From assembly GCA_033675545.1 (NCBI GenBank), contig JAWDGP010008106.1:208501-272500 (forward strand): a stretch of DNA of 64,000 nt, in the 5' to 3' direction. This document shows, one piece after another, positions 1 to 12,899 of this stretch. Origin of the DNA: Elysia crispata. Taxonomy: Eukaryota; Mollusca; Gastropoda; Plakobranchidae. The position numbers and the translations under genes were made by a program. The notes under the pieces are model-generated. The model saw only the letters and a list, made by a program, of their open reading frames with translations, ran no database searches and was not told where the DNA came from. How positions within the stretch are numbered: position 1 is the stretch's first letter; every line of letters begins with the position of its first letter.

Positions 1-456
1 CACTCTTATCTGTCTTTGTTATTTTTGATATTGTTCCTGTTTTTAATACCTCCCACATTCAATACATTGAGAGTTTAAACCCAAAGGTTTTCGTATGTGT
101 TTAAGGTATTTATCAAGTGATTTCAATTCATTGCAATTTGCACAGAGTTTAAGATCCGTCAGTTTTATACGAAAGAAATATTGAACTCCATATAAAGTAA
201 TAGAAACATACAACTGCCAGATAGATGGTGAATCAATATTCAACAATGAAATAGGGGTGAGAAATACTTCTATACTTCTATCTCTATAAACAAGCATAAT
301 AACAAAATATCATTACAATAGAATAGATATCGAAATAAAAAATCAAAACGGTAGAATCGATTTCGATTTTTTCTTTCTCTATACTAATAATACAATACCA
401 ATGCTGTAGAATCGAAATGATTTCTATAAATCATCAAAACAATACCATATTATCAA
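1..456 (+). repeat. Left inverted-repeat arm of satellite-carrying element
   Basis: This segment matches the reverse complement of 11,411-11,897 along most of its length, by eye about 80-85%. Both outer ends begin CACT followed by TATCTGTCTTTGTT, and the inner ends share ATCATCAAAA and TACCATATTATCAA. The left arm keeps about 36 bp near positions 48-83 that the right arm lacks. The right arm has an extra block of about 60 bp near 11,670-11,725. Because the window starts at the arm's first base, I cannot tell whether this is the true element end or whether a target duplication lies outside. Confidence 0.8.
43..297 (-). pseudogene. CxxC...CxxC zinc-ribbon-like coding remnant in left arm
   Basis: An 84-codon open frame whose C-terminal half reads TDLKLCANCNELK followed by HIRKP and CIEC, giving C-x2-C...C-x2-C spacing. 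Similar short zinc ribbons accompany HNH-type endonucleases and other mobile-element proteins, but I cannot assign a family. The right arm (11,768-11,886, plus strand) encodes the same first CxxC, starting at an ATG before TDLKLC, but lost the second pair through the 36-bp deletion. The frame in the left arm runs upstream from a non-ATG region, so this is probably a remnant of an ORF the element once carried. It could also be chance, although conservation of the cysteine codons in both arms is suggestive. Confidence 0.35.
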
Positions 457-3400
457 TGTGGCCGCCAGTTGATTCTATTTTGGCCATCTCTATAATTAGC
501 ATAAATCCAATATAGCCGCCGATTAATTCTATTTTGGCCATCTCTATAATTAGCATAATTCGATTTTCATTCTAGTAATCTATATAAATACAATAAATCC
601 AATATGGCCGCCGGTTAATTATATTTTGGCCATCTCTATAATTAGCATAATTCGAATTTCATTCTGGTAATCTATATAAATACAATAAATCCAATATGGC
701 CGCCGGTTAATTTCTATTTTGGCCATCTCTATAATTAGCATAAATTCAATATGGCCGCCGGTTAATTTTATCTTGGTAATCTCTATAACAAGCATAATTT
801 TAATGTGGCCGCCAGTTGATTCTATTTTGCCCATCTCTACAATTAGCATAAATCCAATATTGACGCCGGTTAATTTCTATTTTGGCCATCTCTATAATTA
901 GCATAAATTCAATATGGCCGCCGGTTAATTTCTATTTTGGCCATCTCTATAATTAGCATAAATTCAATATGGCCGCCGGTTAATTTTATCTTGGTAATCT
1001 CTATAACAAGCATAAGTTTAATGTGGCCGCCAGTTGATTCTATTTTGGCCATCTCTATAATTAGCATAAATTCAATATGGCCGCCGGTTAATTTTATCTT
1101 GGTAATCTCTATAACAAGCATAATTTTAATGTGGCCGCCAGTTGATTCTATTTTGCCCATCTCTACAATTAGCATAAATCCAATATAGACGCCGGTTAAT
1201 TTCTATTTTGGCCATCTCTATAATTAGCATAAATTCAATATGGCCGCCGGTTAATTTCTATTTTGGCCATCTCTATAATTAGCATAAATTCAATATGGCC
1301 GCCGGTTAATTTCTATTTTGGCCATCTCTATAATTAGCATAAATTCAATATGGCCGCCGGTTAATTTTATCTTGGTAATCTCTATAACAAGCATAATTTT
1401 AATGTGGCCGCCAGTTGATTCTATTTTGCCCATCTCTACAATTAGCATAAATCCAATATAGACGCCGGTTAATTTCTATTTTGGCCATCTCTATAATTAG
1501 CATAAATTCAATATGGCCGCCGGTTAATTTCTATTTTGGCCATCTCTATAATTAGCATAAATTCAATATGGCCGCCGGTTAATTTTATCTTGGTAATCTC
1601 TATAACAAGCATAATTTTAATGTGGCCGCCAGTTGATTCTATTTTGCCCATCTCTACAATTAGCATAAATCCAATATAGACGCCGGTTAATTTCTATTTT
1701 GGCCATCTCTATAATTAGCATAAATTCAATATGGCCGCCGGTTAATTTCTATTTTGGCCATCTCTATAATTAGCATAAATTCAATATGGCCGCCGGTTAA
1801 TTTCTATTTTGGCCATCTCTATAATTAGCATAATTCGAATTTCATTTTGGTAATCTATATAAATACACATAATCCAAATATGGCCGCCGGTTAATTTCTA
1901 TTTTGGCCATCTCTATAATTAGCATAAATTCAATATGGCCGCCGGTTAATTTTATCTTGGTAATCTCTATAACAAGCATAATTTTAATGTGGCCGCCAGT
2001 TGATTCTATTTTGCCCATCTCTACAATTAGCATAAATCCAATATAGACGCCGGTTAATTTCTATTTTGGCCATCTCTATAATTAGCATAAATTCAATATG
2101 GCCGCCGGTTAATTTCTATTTTGGCCATCTCTATAATTAGCATAAATTCAATATGGCCGCCGGTTAATTTCTATTTTGGCCATCTCTATAATTAGCATAA
2201 TTCGATTTTCATTCTGGTAATCTATATAAATAAAATAAATCCAATATGGCCGCCGGTTAATTCTATTTTGGCCATCTCTATAATTAGCATAATTCCAATT
2301 TCAGTTTGGTAATCTATATAAGTACATTAAATCCAATATGGCCGCCGATTAATTCTATTTTGGCCATCTTTATAATATGCATAATGCCAATATGGCCTCG
2401 GGTTAATTTTATTTTGGCCATAAATCCAGTATAGCCGCCGGTTAATTTCTATTTTGGCCATCTCTATAATTAGCATAAATTCAATATGGCCGCCGGTTAA
2501 TTTCTATTTTGGCCATCTCTATAATTAGCATAAATTCAATATGGCCGCCGGTTAATTTTATCTTGGTAATCTCTATAACAAGCATAATTTTAATGTGGCC
2601 GCCAGTTGATTCTATTTTGGCCATCTCTACAATTAGCATAAATCCAATATAGACGCCGGTTAATTTCTATTTTGGCCATCTCTATAATTAGCATAAATTC
2701 AATATGGCCGCCGGTTAATTTCTATTTTGGCCATCTCTATAATTAGCATAAATTCAATATGGCCGCCGGTTAATTTTATCTTGGTAATCTCTATAACAAG
2801 CATAATTTTAATGTGGCCGCCAGTTGATTCTATTTTGCCCATCTCTACAATTAGCATAAATCCAATATAGACGCCGGTTAATTTCTATTTTGGCCATCTC
2901 TATAATTAGCATAAATTCAATATGGCCGCCGGTTAATTTCTATTTTGGCCATCTCTATAATTAGCATAAATTCAATATGGCCGCCGGTTAATTTCTATTT
3001 TGGCCATCTCTATAATTAGCATAAATTTAATATGGCCGCCGGTTAATTTCTATTTTGGCCATCTCTATAATTAGCATAAATTCAATATGGCCGCCGGTTA
3101 ATTTCTATTTTGGCCATCTCTATAATTAGCATAAATTCAATATGGCCGCCGGTTAATTTCTATTTTGGCCATCTCTATAATTAGCATAAATTCAATATGG
3201 CCGCCGGTTAATTTTATCTTGGTAATCTCTATAACAAGCATAATTTTAATGTGGCCGCCAGTTGATTCTATTTTGCCCATCTCTACAATTAGCATAAATC
3301 CAATATAGACGCCGGTTAATTTCTATTTTGGCCATCTCTATAATTAGCATAAATTCAATATGGCCGCCGGTTAATTTCTATTTTGGCCATCTCTATAATT

Positions 3401-6400
3401 AGCATAAATTCAATATGGCCGCCGGTTAATTTTATCTTGGTAATCTCTATAACAAGCATAATTTTAATGTGGCCGCCAGTTGATTCTATTTTGGCCATCT
3501 CTACAATTAGCATAAATCCAATATAGACGCCGGTTAATTTCTATTTTGGCCATCTCTATAATTAGCATAAATTCAATATGGCCGCCGGTTAATTTCTATT
3601 TTGGCCATCTCTATAATTAGCATAAATTCAATATGGCCGCCGGTTAATTTCTATTTTGGCCATCTCTATAATTAGCATAAATTCAATATGGCCGCCGGTT
3701 AATTTCTATTTTGGCCATCTCTATAATTAGCATAAATTCAATATGGCCGCCGGTTAATTTCTATTTTGGCCATCTCTATAATTAGCATAATTTCAATATG
3801 GCCGCCGGTTAATTTCTATTTTGGCCATCTCTATAATTAGCATAAATTCAATATGGCCGCCGGTTAATTTTATCTTGGTAATCTCTATAACAAGCATAAT
3901 TTTAATGTGGCCGCCAGTTGATTCTATTTTGCCCATCTCTACAATTAGCATAAATCCAATATAGACGCCGGTTAATTTCTATTTTGGCCATCTCTATAAT
4001 TAGCATAAATTCAATATGGCCGCCGGTTAATTTCTATTTTGGCCATCTCTATAATTAGCATAAATTCAATATGGCCGCCGGTTAATTTCTATTTTGGTAA
4101 TCTCTATAATTAGCATAAATTTAATTTGGCCGCCAGTTAATTTCTATTTTGGCCATCTCTATAATTAGCATAAATTCAATATGGCCGCCGGTTAATTTCT
4201 ATTTTGGCCATCTCTATAATTAGCATAATTTTAATGTGTTCGCCAGTTGATTCTATTTTGCCCATCTCTTTAATTAGCATAAATCCAATATAGACGCCGG
4301 TTAATTTCTTTTTTGGCCATCTCTATAATTAGCATAAATTCAATATGGCCGCCGGTTAATTTCTATTTTGGCCATCTCTATAATTAGCATAAATTCAATA
4401 TGGCCGCCGGTTAATTTCTATTTTGGCCATCTCTATAATTAGCATAAATTCAATATGGCCGCCGGTTAATTTCTATTTTGGCCATCTCTATAATTAGCAT
4501 AAATTTAATATGGCCGCCAGTTAATTTCTATTTTGGCCATCTCTATAATTAGCATAAATCCAATATGGCCGCCGGTTAATTTCAAATTTTAGCCATCTCT
4601 ATAATTAGCATCAATTCAATATAGCCGCCGGTTAATTTCTATTTTGGCCATCTCTATAATTAGCATAAATTCAATATAGCCGCCGGTTAATTTCTATTTT
4701 GGCCATCTCTATAATTAGCATAAATTCAATATGGCCGCCGGTTAATTTCTATTTTGGCCATCTCTATAATTAGCATAAATTCAATATGGCCGCCGGTTAA
4801 TTTCTATTTTGGCCATCTCTATAATTAGCATAATTCGATTTTCATTCTGGTAATCTATATAAATAAAATAAATCCAATATGGCCGCCGGTTAATTTCTAT
4901 TTTGGCCATCTCTATAATTAGCATAAATTCAATATGGCCGCCGGTTAATTTTATCTTGGTAATCTCTATAATAAACATTATTTCAATGTGGCCGCCGATT
5001 AATTCTATTTTGGCCATCTCTATAATTAGCATAAATCCAATATAGCCGCCGGTTAATTTCTATTTTGGCCATCTCTATAATTAGCATAAATTATATGGCC
5101 GCCGGTTTATTTATATTTTGGTAATCTCTATAATTAGCATAAATTCAATATGGCCGCCGGTTAATTTCTATTTTGGTAATCTCTATAATTAGCATAAATT
5201 ATATGGCCGCCGGTTAATTTCTATTTTGGCCATCTCTATAATTAGCATAATTCCAATATGGCCGCCGGTTAATTTCTATTTTGGCCATCTCTATAATTAG
5301 CATAAATTCAATATGGCCGCCGGTTAATTTTATCTTGGTAATCTCTATAACAAGCATAATTTTAATGTGGCCGCCAGTTGATTCTATTTTGCCCATCTCT
5401 ACAATTAGCATAAATCCAATATAGACGCCGGTTAATTTCTATTTTGGCCATCTCTATAATTAGCATAAATTCAATATGGCCGCCGGTTAATTTCTATTTT
5501 GGCCATCTCTATAATTAGCATAAATCCAATATAGACGCCGGTTAATTTCTATTTTGGCCATCTCTATAATTAGCATAAATTCAATATGGCCGCCGGTTAA
5601 TTTCTATTTTGGCCATCTCTATAATTAGCATAAATTCAATATGGCCGCCGGTTAATTTCTATTTTGGCCATCTCTATAATTAGCATAAATTCAATATGGC
5701 CGCCGGTTAATTTCTATTTTGGCCATCTCTATAATTAGCATAAATTCAATATGGCCGCCGGTTAATTTTATCTTGGTAATCTCTATAACAAGCATAATTT
5801 TAATGTGGCCGCCAGTTGATTCTATTTTGCCCATCTCTACAATTAGCATAAATCCAATATAGCCGCCGGTTAATTTCTATTTTGGCCATCTCTATAATTA
5901 GCATAAATTCAATATGGCCGCCGGTTAATTTCTATTTTGGCCATCTCTATAATTAGCATAAATTCAATATGGCCGCCGGTTAATTTTATCTTGGTAATCT
6001 CTATAACAAGCATAATTTTAATGTGGCCGCCAGTTGATTCTATTTTGCCCATCTCTATAATTAGCATATTTCTAATATGGCCGCCGGTTAATTTCTATTT
6101 TGGCCATCTCTATAATTAGCATAAATTCAATGTGGCCGCCGGTTAATTTCTATTTTGGCCATCTCTAGAATTAGCATAAATCCAATATGGCCGCCGGTTA
6201 ATTTCTATTTTAGCCATCTCTATAATTAGCATAAATTCAATATGGCCGCCGGTTAATTTCTATTTTGGCCATCTCTATAATTAGCATAATTCCAATATGG
6301 CCGTCAGTGTATTCTATTTTGGCAATCTCTATAACAAGCATAAATCCAATATGGCCGCCGGTTAATTTTATCTTGGTAATCTCTATAACAAGCATAATTT

Positions 6401-9400
6401 TAATGTGGCCGCCAGTTGATTCTATTTTGCCCATCTCTACAATTAGCATAAATCCAATATAGACGCCGGTTAATTTCTATTTTGGCCATCTCTATAATTA
6501 GCATAAATTCAATATGGCCGCCGGTTAATTTCTATTTTGGCCATCTCTATAATTAGCATAAATTCAATATGGCCGCCGGTTAATTTCTATTTTGGCCATC
6601 TCTATAATTAGCATAATTTTAATATGGCCGCCAGTTGATTCTATTTTGGCCATCTCTACAATTAGCATAAATCCAATATAGACGCCGGTTAATTTCTATT
6701 TTGGCCATCTCTATAATTAGCATAAATTCAATATGGCCGCCGGTTAATTTCTATTTTGGCCATCTCTATAATTAGCATAAATCCAATATGGCCGCCGGTT
6801 AATTTCTATTTTGGCCATCTCTATAATTAGCATAAATTCAATATGGCCGCCGGTTAATTTCTATTTTTGCCATCTCTATAATTAGCATAAATCCAATATG
6901 GCCGCCGGTTAAATTCTATTTTGGCCATGTCTATAATTAGCATAAATTCAATATGGCCGCCGGTTAATTTTATCTTGGCCATGTCTATAATTAGCATAAA
7001 TTCAATATGGCGCCGGTTAATTTCTATTTTAGCATCTCTATAATTAGCATAAATTCAATATGGCCGCCGGTTAATATCTATTTTGGCCATCTCTATAATT
7101 AGCATAAATTCAATATGGCCGCCGGTTAATTTCTATTTTGGCCATCTCTATAATTAGCATAATTCCAATATGGCCGCCGGTTAATTTCTATTTTGGCCAT
7201 CTCTATAATTAGCATAAATTCAATATGGCCGCCGGTTAATTTTATCTTGGTAATCTCTATAACAAGCATAATTTTAATGTGGCCGCCAGTTGATTCTATT
7301 TTGCCCATCTCTACAATTAGCATAAATCCAATATAGCCGCCGGTTAATTTCTATTTTGGCCATCTCTATAATTAGCATAAATTCAATATGGCCGCCGGTT
7401 AATTTCTATTTTGGCCATCTCTATAATTAGCATAAATTCAATATGGCCGCCGGTTAATTTCTATTTTGGCCATCTCTATAATTAGCATAATTTTAATATG
7501 GCCGCCGGTTAATTTCTATTTTGGCCATCTCTATAATTAGCATAAATTCAATATGGCCGCCGGTTAATTTTATTTTGGTAATCTCTATAATTAGCATAAT
7601 TTCAATATGGCCGCCAGTTGATTCTATTTTGGCCATCTCTATAATTAGCATAAATCCAATATGGCCGCCGGTTAATTTCTATTTTGGCCATCTCTATAAT
7701 TAGCATAAATTCAATATGGCCGCCGGTTAATTTCTATTTTGGCCATCTCTATAATTAGCATAAATTCAATATGGCCGCCGGTTAATTTCTATTTTGGCCA
7801 TCTCTATAATTAGCATAAATTCAATATGGCCGCCGGTTAATTTTATCTTGGTAATCTCTATAACAAGCATAATTTTAATGTGGCCGCCAGTTGATTCTAT
7901 TTTGGCCATCTCTACAATTAGCATAAATCCAATATAGACGCCGGTTAATTTCTATTTTGGCCATCTCTATAATTAGCATAAATTCAATATGGCCGCCGGT
8001 TAATTTCTATTTTGGCCATCTCTATAATTAGCATAAATTCAATATGGCCGCCGGTTAATTTCTATTTTGGCCATCTCTATAATTAGCATAAATTCAATAT
8101 GGCCGCCGGTTAATTTCTATTTTGGCCATCTCTATAATTAGCATAAATTCAATATGGCCGCCGGTTAATTTCTATTTTGGCCATCTCTATAATTAGCATA
8201 AATTCAATATGGCCGCCGGTTAATTTCTATTTTGGCCATCTCTATAATTAGCATAAATCCAATATGGCCGCCGGTTAATTTCTATTTTGGCCATCTCTAT
8301 AATTAGCATAAATTCAATATGGCCGCCGGTTAATTTCTATTTTGGCCATCTCTATAATTAGCATAAATTCAATATGGCCGCCGGTTAATTTCTATTTTGG
8401 CCATCTCTATAATTAGCATAAATTCAATATGGCCGCCGGTTAATTTCTATTTTGGCCATCTCTATAATTAGCATAAATTCAATATGGCCGCCGGTTAATT
8501 TCTATTTTGGCCATCTCTATAATTAGCATAAATTCAATATGGCCGCCGGTTAATTTCTATTTTGGCCATCTCTATAATTAGCATAAATTCAATATGGCCG
8601 CCGGTTAATTTCTATTTTGGCCATCTCTATAATTAGCATAAATTCAATATGGCCGCCGGTTAATTTCTATTTTGGCCATCTCTATAATTAGCATAAATTC
8701 AATATGGCCGCCGGTTAATTTCTATTTTGGCCATCTCTATAATTAGCATAAATTCAATATGGCCGCCGGTTAATTTCTATTTTGGCCATCTCTATAATTA
8801 GCATAAATCCAATATGGCCGCCGGTTAATTTCTATTTTGGCCATCTCTATAATTAGCATAAATTCAATATGGCCGCCGGTTAATTTCTATTTTGGCCATC
8901 TCTATAATTAGCATAAATTCAATATGGCCGCCGGTTAATTTCTATTTTGGCCATCTCTATAATTAGCATAAATTCAATATGGCCGCCGGTTAATTTCTAT
9001 TTTGGCCATCTCTATAATTAGCATAAATTCAATATGGCCGCCGGTTAATTTTATCTTGGTAATCTCTATAACAAGCATAATTTTAATGTGGCCGCCAGTT
9101 GATTCTATTTTGCCCATCTCTACAATTAGCATAAATCCAATATAGACGCCGGTTAATTTCTATTTTGGCCATCTCTATAATTAGCATAAATTCAATATGG
9201 CCGCCGGTTAATTTCTATTTTGGCCATCTCTATAATTAGCATAAATTCAATATGGCCGCCGGTTAATTTCTATTTTGGCCATCTCTATAATTAGCATAAA
9301 TTCAATATGGCCGCCGGTTAATTTCTATTTTGGCCATCTCTATAATTAGCATAAATTCAATATGGCCGCCGGTTAATTTCTATTTTGGCCATCTCTATAA

Positions 9401-11410
9401 TTAGCATAAATTCAATATGGCCGCCGGTTAATTTCTATTTTGGCCATCTCTATAATTAGCATAAATCCAATATGGCCGCCGGTTAATTTCTATTTTGGCC
9501 ATCTCTATAATTAGCATAAATTCAATATGGCCGCCGGTTAATTTCTATTTTGGCCATCTCTATAATTAGCATAAATTCAATATGGCCGCCGGTTAATTTC
9601 TATTTTGGCCATCTCTATAATTAGCATAAATTCAATATGGCCGCCGGTTAATTTCTATTTTGGCCATCTCTATAATTAGCATAAATTCAATATGGCCGCC
9701 GGTTAATTTCTATTTTGGCCATCTCTATAATTAGCATAAATTCAATATGGCCGCCGGTTAATTTCTATTTTGGCCATCTCTATAATTAGCATAAATTCAA
9801 TATGGCCGCCGGTTAATTTCTATTTTGGCCATCTCTATAATTAGCATAAATTCAATATGGCCGCCGGTTAATTTCTATTTTGGCCATCTCTATAATTAGC
9901 ATAAATTCAATATGGCCGCCGGTTAATTTTATCTTGGTAATCTCTATAACAAGCATAATTTTAATGTGGCCGCCAGTTGATTCTATTTTGCCCATCTCTA
10001 CAATTAGCATAAATCCAATATAGACGCCGGTTAATTTCTATTTTGGCCATCTCTATAATTAGCATAAATTCAATATGGCCGCCGGTTAATTTCTATTTTG
10101 GCCATCTCTATAATTAGCATAAATTCAATATGGCCGCCGGTTAATTTCTATTTTGGCCATCTCTATAATTAGCATAAATTTAATATGGCCGCCGGTTAAT
10201 TTCTATTTTGGCCATCTCTATAATTAGCATAAATTCAATATGGCCGCCGGTTAATTTCTATTTTGGCCATCTCTATAATTAGCATAAATTCAATATGGCC
10301 GCCGGTTAATTTCTATTTTGGCCATCTCTATAATTAGCATAAATTCAATATGGCCGCCGGTTAATTTTATCTTGGTAATCTCTATAACAAGCATAATTTT
10401 AATGTGGCCGCCAGTTGATTCTATTTTGGCCATCTCTACAATTAGCATAAATCCAATATAGCCGCCGGTTAATTTCTATTTTGGCCATCTCTATAATTAG
10501 CATAAATTCAATATGGCCGCCGGTTAATTTCTATTTTGGCCATCTCTATAATTAGCATAAATTCAATATGGCCGCCGGTTAATTTCTATTTTGGCCATCT
10601 CTATAATTAGCATAATTTTAATGTGGCCGCCGGTTAATTTCAGTTTTGGCCATCTCTATAATTAGCATAAATTCAATATGGCCGCCGGTTAATTTTATCT
10701 TGGTAATCTCTATAAAAAGCATAATTTTAATGTGGCCGCCAGTTGATTCTATTTTGGCCATCTCTACAATTAGCATAAATCCAATATGGCCGCCGGTTAA
10801 TTTCTATTTTGGCCATCTCTATAATTAGCATAAATTCAATATGGCCGCCGGTTAATTTCTATTTTGGCCATCTCTATAATTAGCATAAATTCAATATGGC
10901 CGCCGGTTAATTTCTATTTTGGCCATCTCTATAATTAGCATAAATTCAATATGGCCGCCGGTTAATTTTATCTTGGTAATCTCTATAACAAGCATAATTT
11001 TAATGTGGCCGCCAGTTGATTCTATTTTGGCCATCTCTATAATTAGCATAAATCCAATATAGCCGCCGGTTAATTTCTATTTTGGCCATCTCTATAATAA
11101 GCATAAATCCAATATGGCCGCCGATTAATTCCAATTTGGCAATCTCTATAATTAGCATAATTCCAATATGGTCGCCGGTTAATACTATTTTGGTAATCTC
11201 TATAAATAGCATAATTCTAATATGGCCGCCATTTAATTCTATTTAGGCAATCTCTATATTTAGTATAATCCAATATGGCCGTGGTTAATTCCGATTTGGA
11301 AGTCTCTTTAATTAGCATATTTCTAATATGGCCGCCGGTTAATTCCAATTTGGTAATCTCTATAATTAGCATAATTCCAATTTTACTCGGGTCTGAAATT
11401 CGATTACATT
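457..11410 (+). repeat. Satellite array, 55-bp monomers with 54-bp variants
   Basis: Nearly 11 kb of head-to-tail monomers in a single orientation, roughly 200 copies. The common monomer is 55 bp: for example GGCCGCCGG starts at 8,046 and again at 8,101. Each unit has a GC-rich start (GGCCGCCGGTTAATT), the segment GGCCATCTCTATAATTAGC and an AT-rich end (AATTCAATAT). A two-monomer variant cassette recurs about 22 times (for example at 773, 991, 1,376, 7,850, 9,058 and 9,937). Its members are 54 bp each and carry GGTAATCTCTATAACAAGC and then GCCAGTTGATTC. Monomers are most uniform at about 7,975-9,035 and 9,150-9,920, and more diverged near both edges. Short ORFs called here are by-products of the repeat. 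Confidence 0.97.
7850..9930 (+). repeat. Higher-order repeat of about 1,208 bp inside the satellite
   Basis: The variant cassette at 7,850 and the one at 9,058 lie exactly 1,208 bp apart, which equals 22 monomers (20 of 55 bp plus 2 of 54 bp). The same single-monomer variant (GCATAAATCC) follows each by 401 bp, at 8,251 and 9,459. This shared pattern shows block duplication by unequal exchange or amplification. The second copy is cut short by another cassette at 9,937. Confidence 0.75.
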
Positions 11411-11897
11411 TTGATAATATGGTATTATTTTGATGATTTATAGGGATCATTTCGATTCTACAGCATGTCTATTGTATTAGTATAGAGAAAGAAAAAATGG
11501 AAATCTTTCTACCGTTTTGAATTTTTTTTAAATTTCGAATTCTATTCTATTGTAATATTTAATTATGCTTGATTTGTAGAGATAGAAATAAAGAGGATTT
11601 TGTCACCCCTATTTAATTATTCAATATTGATTCACCATCTTTGTGGCAGTTGGCTATTCCATGTTATGTTCCCAACACATATCACCCACGCATTATTATC
11701 AATTCGGCAATAAGGGTTTATGTTTCTATTACTGTAAAATGGAGTTCAATATTTCTTTTGTATAAAAATGACGGATCTTAAACTCTGTGCAAATTGCAAT
11801 GAATTGAAATTACTTGATGAATACCATAAACACATACGAAAACCTATTAAAAACAAGACATTTATCAAAAACAACAAAGACAGATAAAAAAAAAGTG
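11411..11897 (-). repeat. Right inverted-repeat arm of satellite-carrying element
   Basis: Reverse-complement partner of 1-456. It ends with GACAGATA, an A run and AGTG. The plus strand encodes a start codon followed by TDLKLCANCNELK, the same cysteine motif as in the left arm. Relative to the left arm it has one deletion of about 36 bp and one insertion of about 60 bp. The divergence shows that the arms are not a recent duplication or an assembly artefact. Confidence 0.8.
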
Positions 11898-12186
11898 TTA
11901 TCTGAGTTTATTCAGAGAAATCCAAATTATAAAAATATAAAAAGAAATCATTATAATACACATTGTTTTCTAAAATAATTAAAAAGACACATACCAGTCT
12001 TTTAAAAATAACGTCAGTGAAACTTATGTATATAACATAAACGAATATGACATTTTCATTAAAAGAGATAATACATATAAGGGCATTGCCTGTTAAATGA
12101 ACTTTAATTTGTTTGACTTTCAGCTCACATTGCATTACAATAAAAGACAATTAATACTTCACATAAAATTTTTTCAAAAACATTAA
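11898..12186. other. AT-rich sequence outside the right arm
   Basis: No recognisable gene or repeat. The 80-codon minus-strand ORF here is low-complexity and hydrophobic with no family resemblance, so I treat it as chance. Confidence 0.5.
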
Positions 12187-12305
12187 TTAGGTTTTTACTC
12201 CAGTCAAGATAGTTTCCATGTTCTCTTTAAATGCGTTATCCAGAGAAATAGTAACTGGATGATAAGAAAGCTTTGAGGATTCAAACAAGGTCCCACGTTT
12301 TACTT
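12187..12305 (-). CDS. Possible terminal exon of an unrecognised gene
   Basis: Reading the minus strand, a good acceptor (GATTCCTTTTCAG) is followed by an open frame of 38 codons that includes RGTLFESSKLSYHPVTISL and then DNAFKENMETILTG, ending at TAA (12,187-12,189). Composition is that of ordinary protein rather than low-complexity sequence. If real, upstream exons should lie at higher coordinates on the same strand, and I could not identify any with confidence. I do not recognise the family. It could instead be a captured gene fragment. Confidence 0.3.
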
Positions 12306-12750
12306 CTGAAAAGGAATCACAAAAAAGAAAGATTAATATGGGGGTGAAACCTTAGCCAAATAAAGACTAGGAAAAAAAGACGAGGCAACAAACGTTTGTG
12401 TCTTTTGTTAATCCAAAACTAGGTCGACCGTTTCCACAAGAACCACCACCTTGACATTTACAATGTAAAAAAACACGTCCTCTCTATGTTTTGAGAACGA
12501 TGTTGTTTTGACTGTGAAGGAGTTGCTCTAGATAGCTATTAACAAATGTCATCGTAACAGTGTGCTGATTAACCAGCCGATCGGGTGAGCAATATTCAAC
12601 TGAAAAGGCTTGTATTATATTTATAGGCGTCTCGACTAAAATCGACAATGTATGCTGAAACTTGAGTTTCTTTAGAAATGGTTATAAGTTTTGTAACATT
12701 TAAAACTAGAGGCTTATATAAAAAAATATTTAAAACAAAAATAACTTAAA
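12306..12750. other. Unique AT-rich sequence
   Basis: I see no coding potential, repeat or RNA gene here. Confidence 0.5.
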
Positions 12751-12754
<4 letters not shown>

Positions 12755-12794
<40 letters not shown>

Positions 12795-12809
12795 CATTGT
12801 ATGCTCATG

Positions 12810-12879
<70 letters not shown>
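12755..12879. repeat. Compound (TA)n-(CT)n microsatellite
   Basis: A TA tract of about 37 bp, a 20-bp spacer, then about 68 bp of CT. The sequence just after it (12,900-12,990) recurs after another TA/CT compound tract at 15,440-15,535, so the microsatellite belongs to a dispersed repeat unit. Confidence 0.95.
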
Positions 12880-12880
<1 letters not shown>

Positions 12881-12899
12881 CCTTTCTCTCTATTTCTCT

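Noticed and set aside
457-11410. CRISPR-like array
   Set aside because: Monomers are directly tandem with no unique spacers, in a eukaryotic context.
619-11450. Many 60-88-codon ORFs with repeats such as MLIIEMAKIE or MAISIISINSI
   Set aside because: They are translations of the satellite monomers on either strand; most shift frame at each 55-bp unit and none has independent coding evidence.
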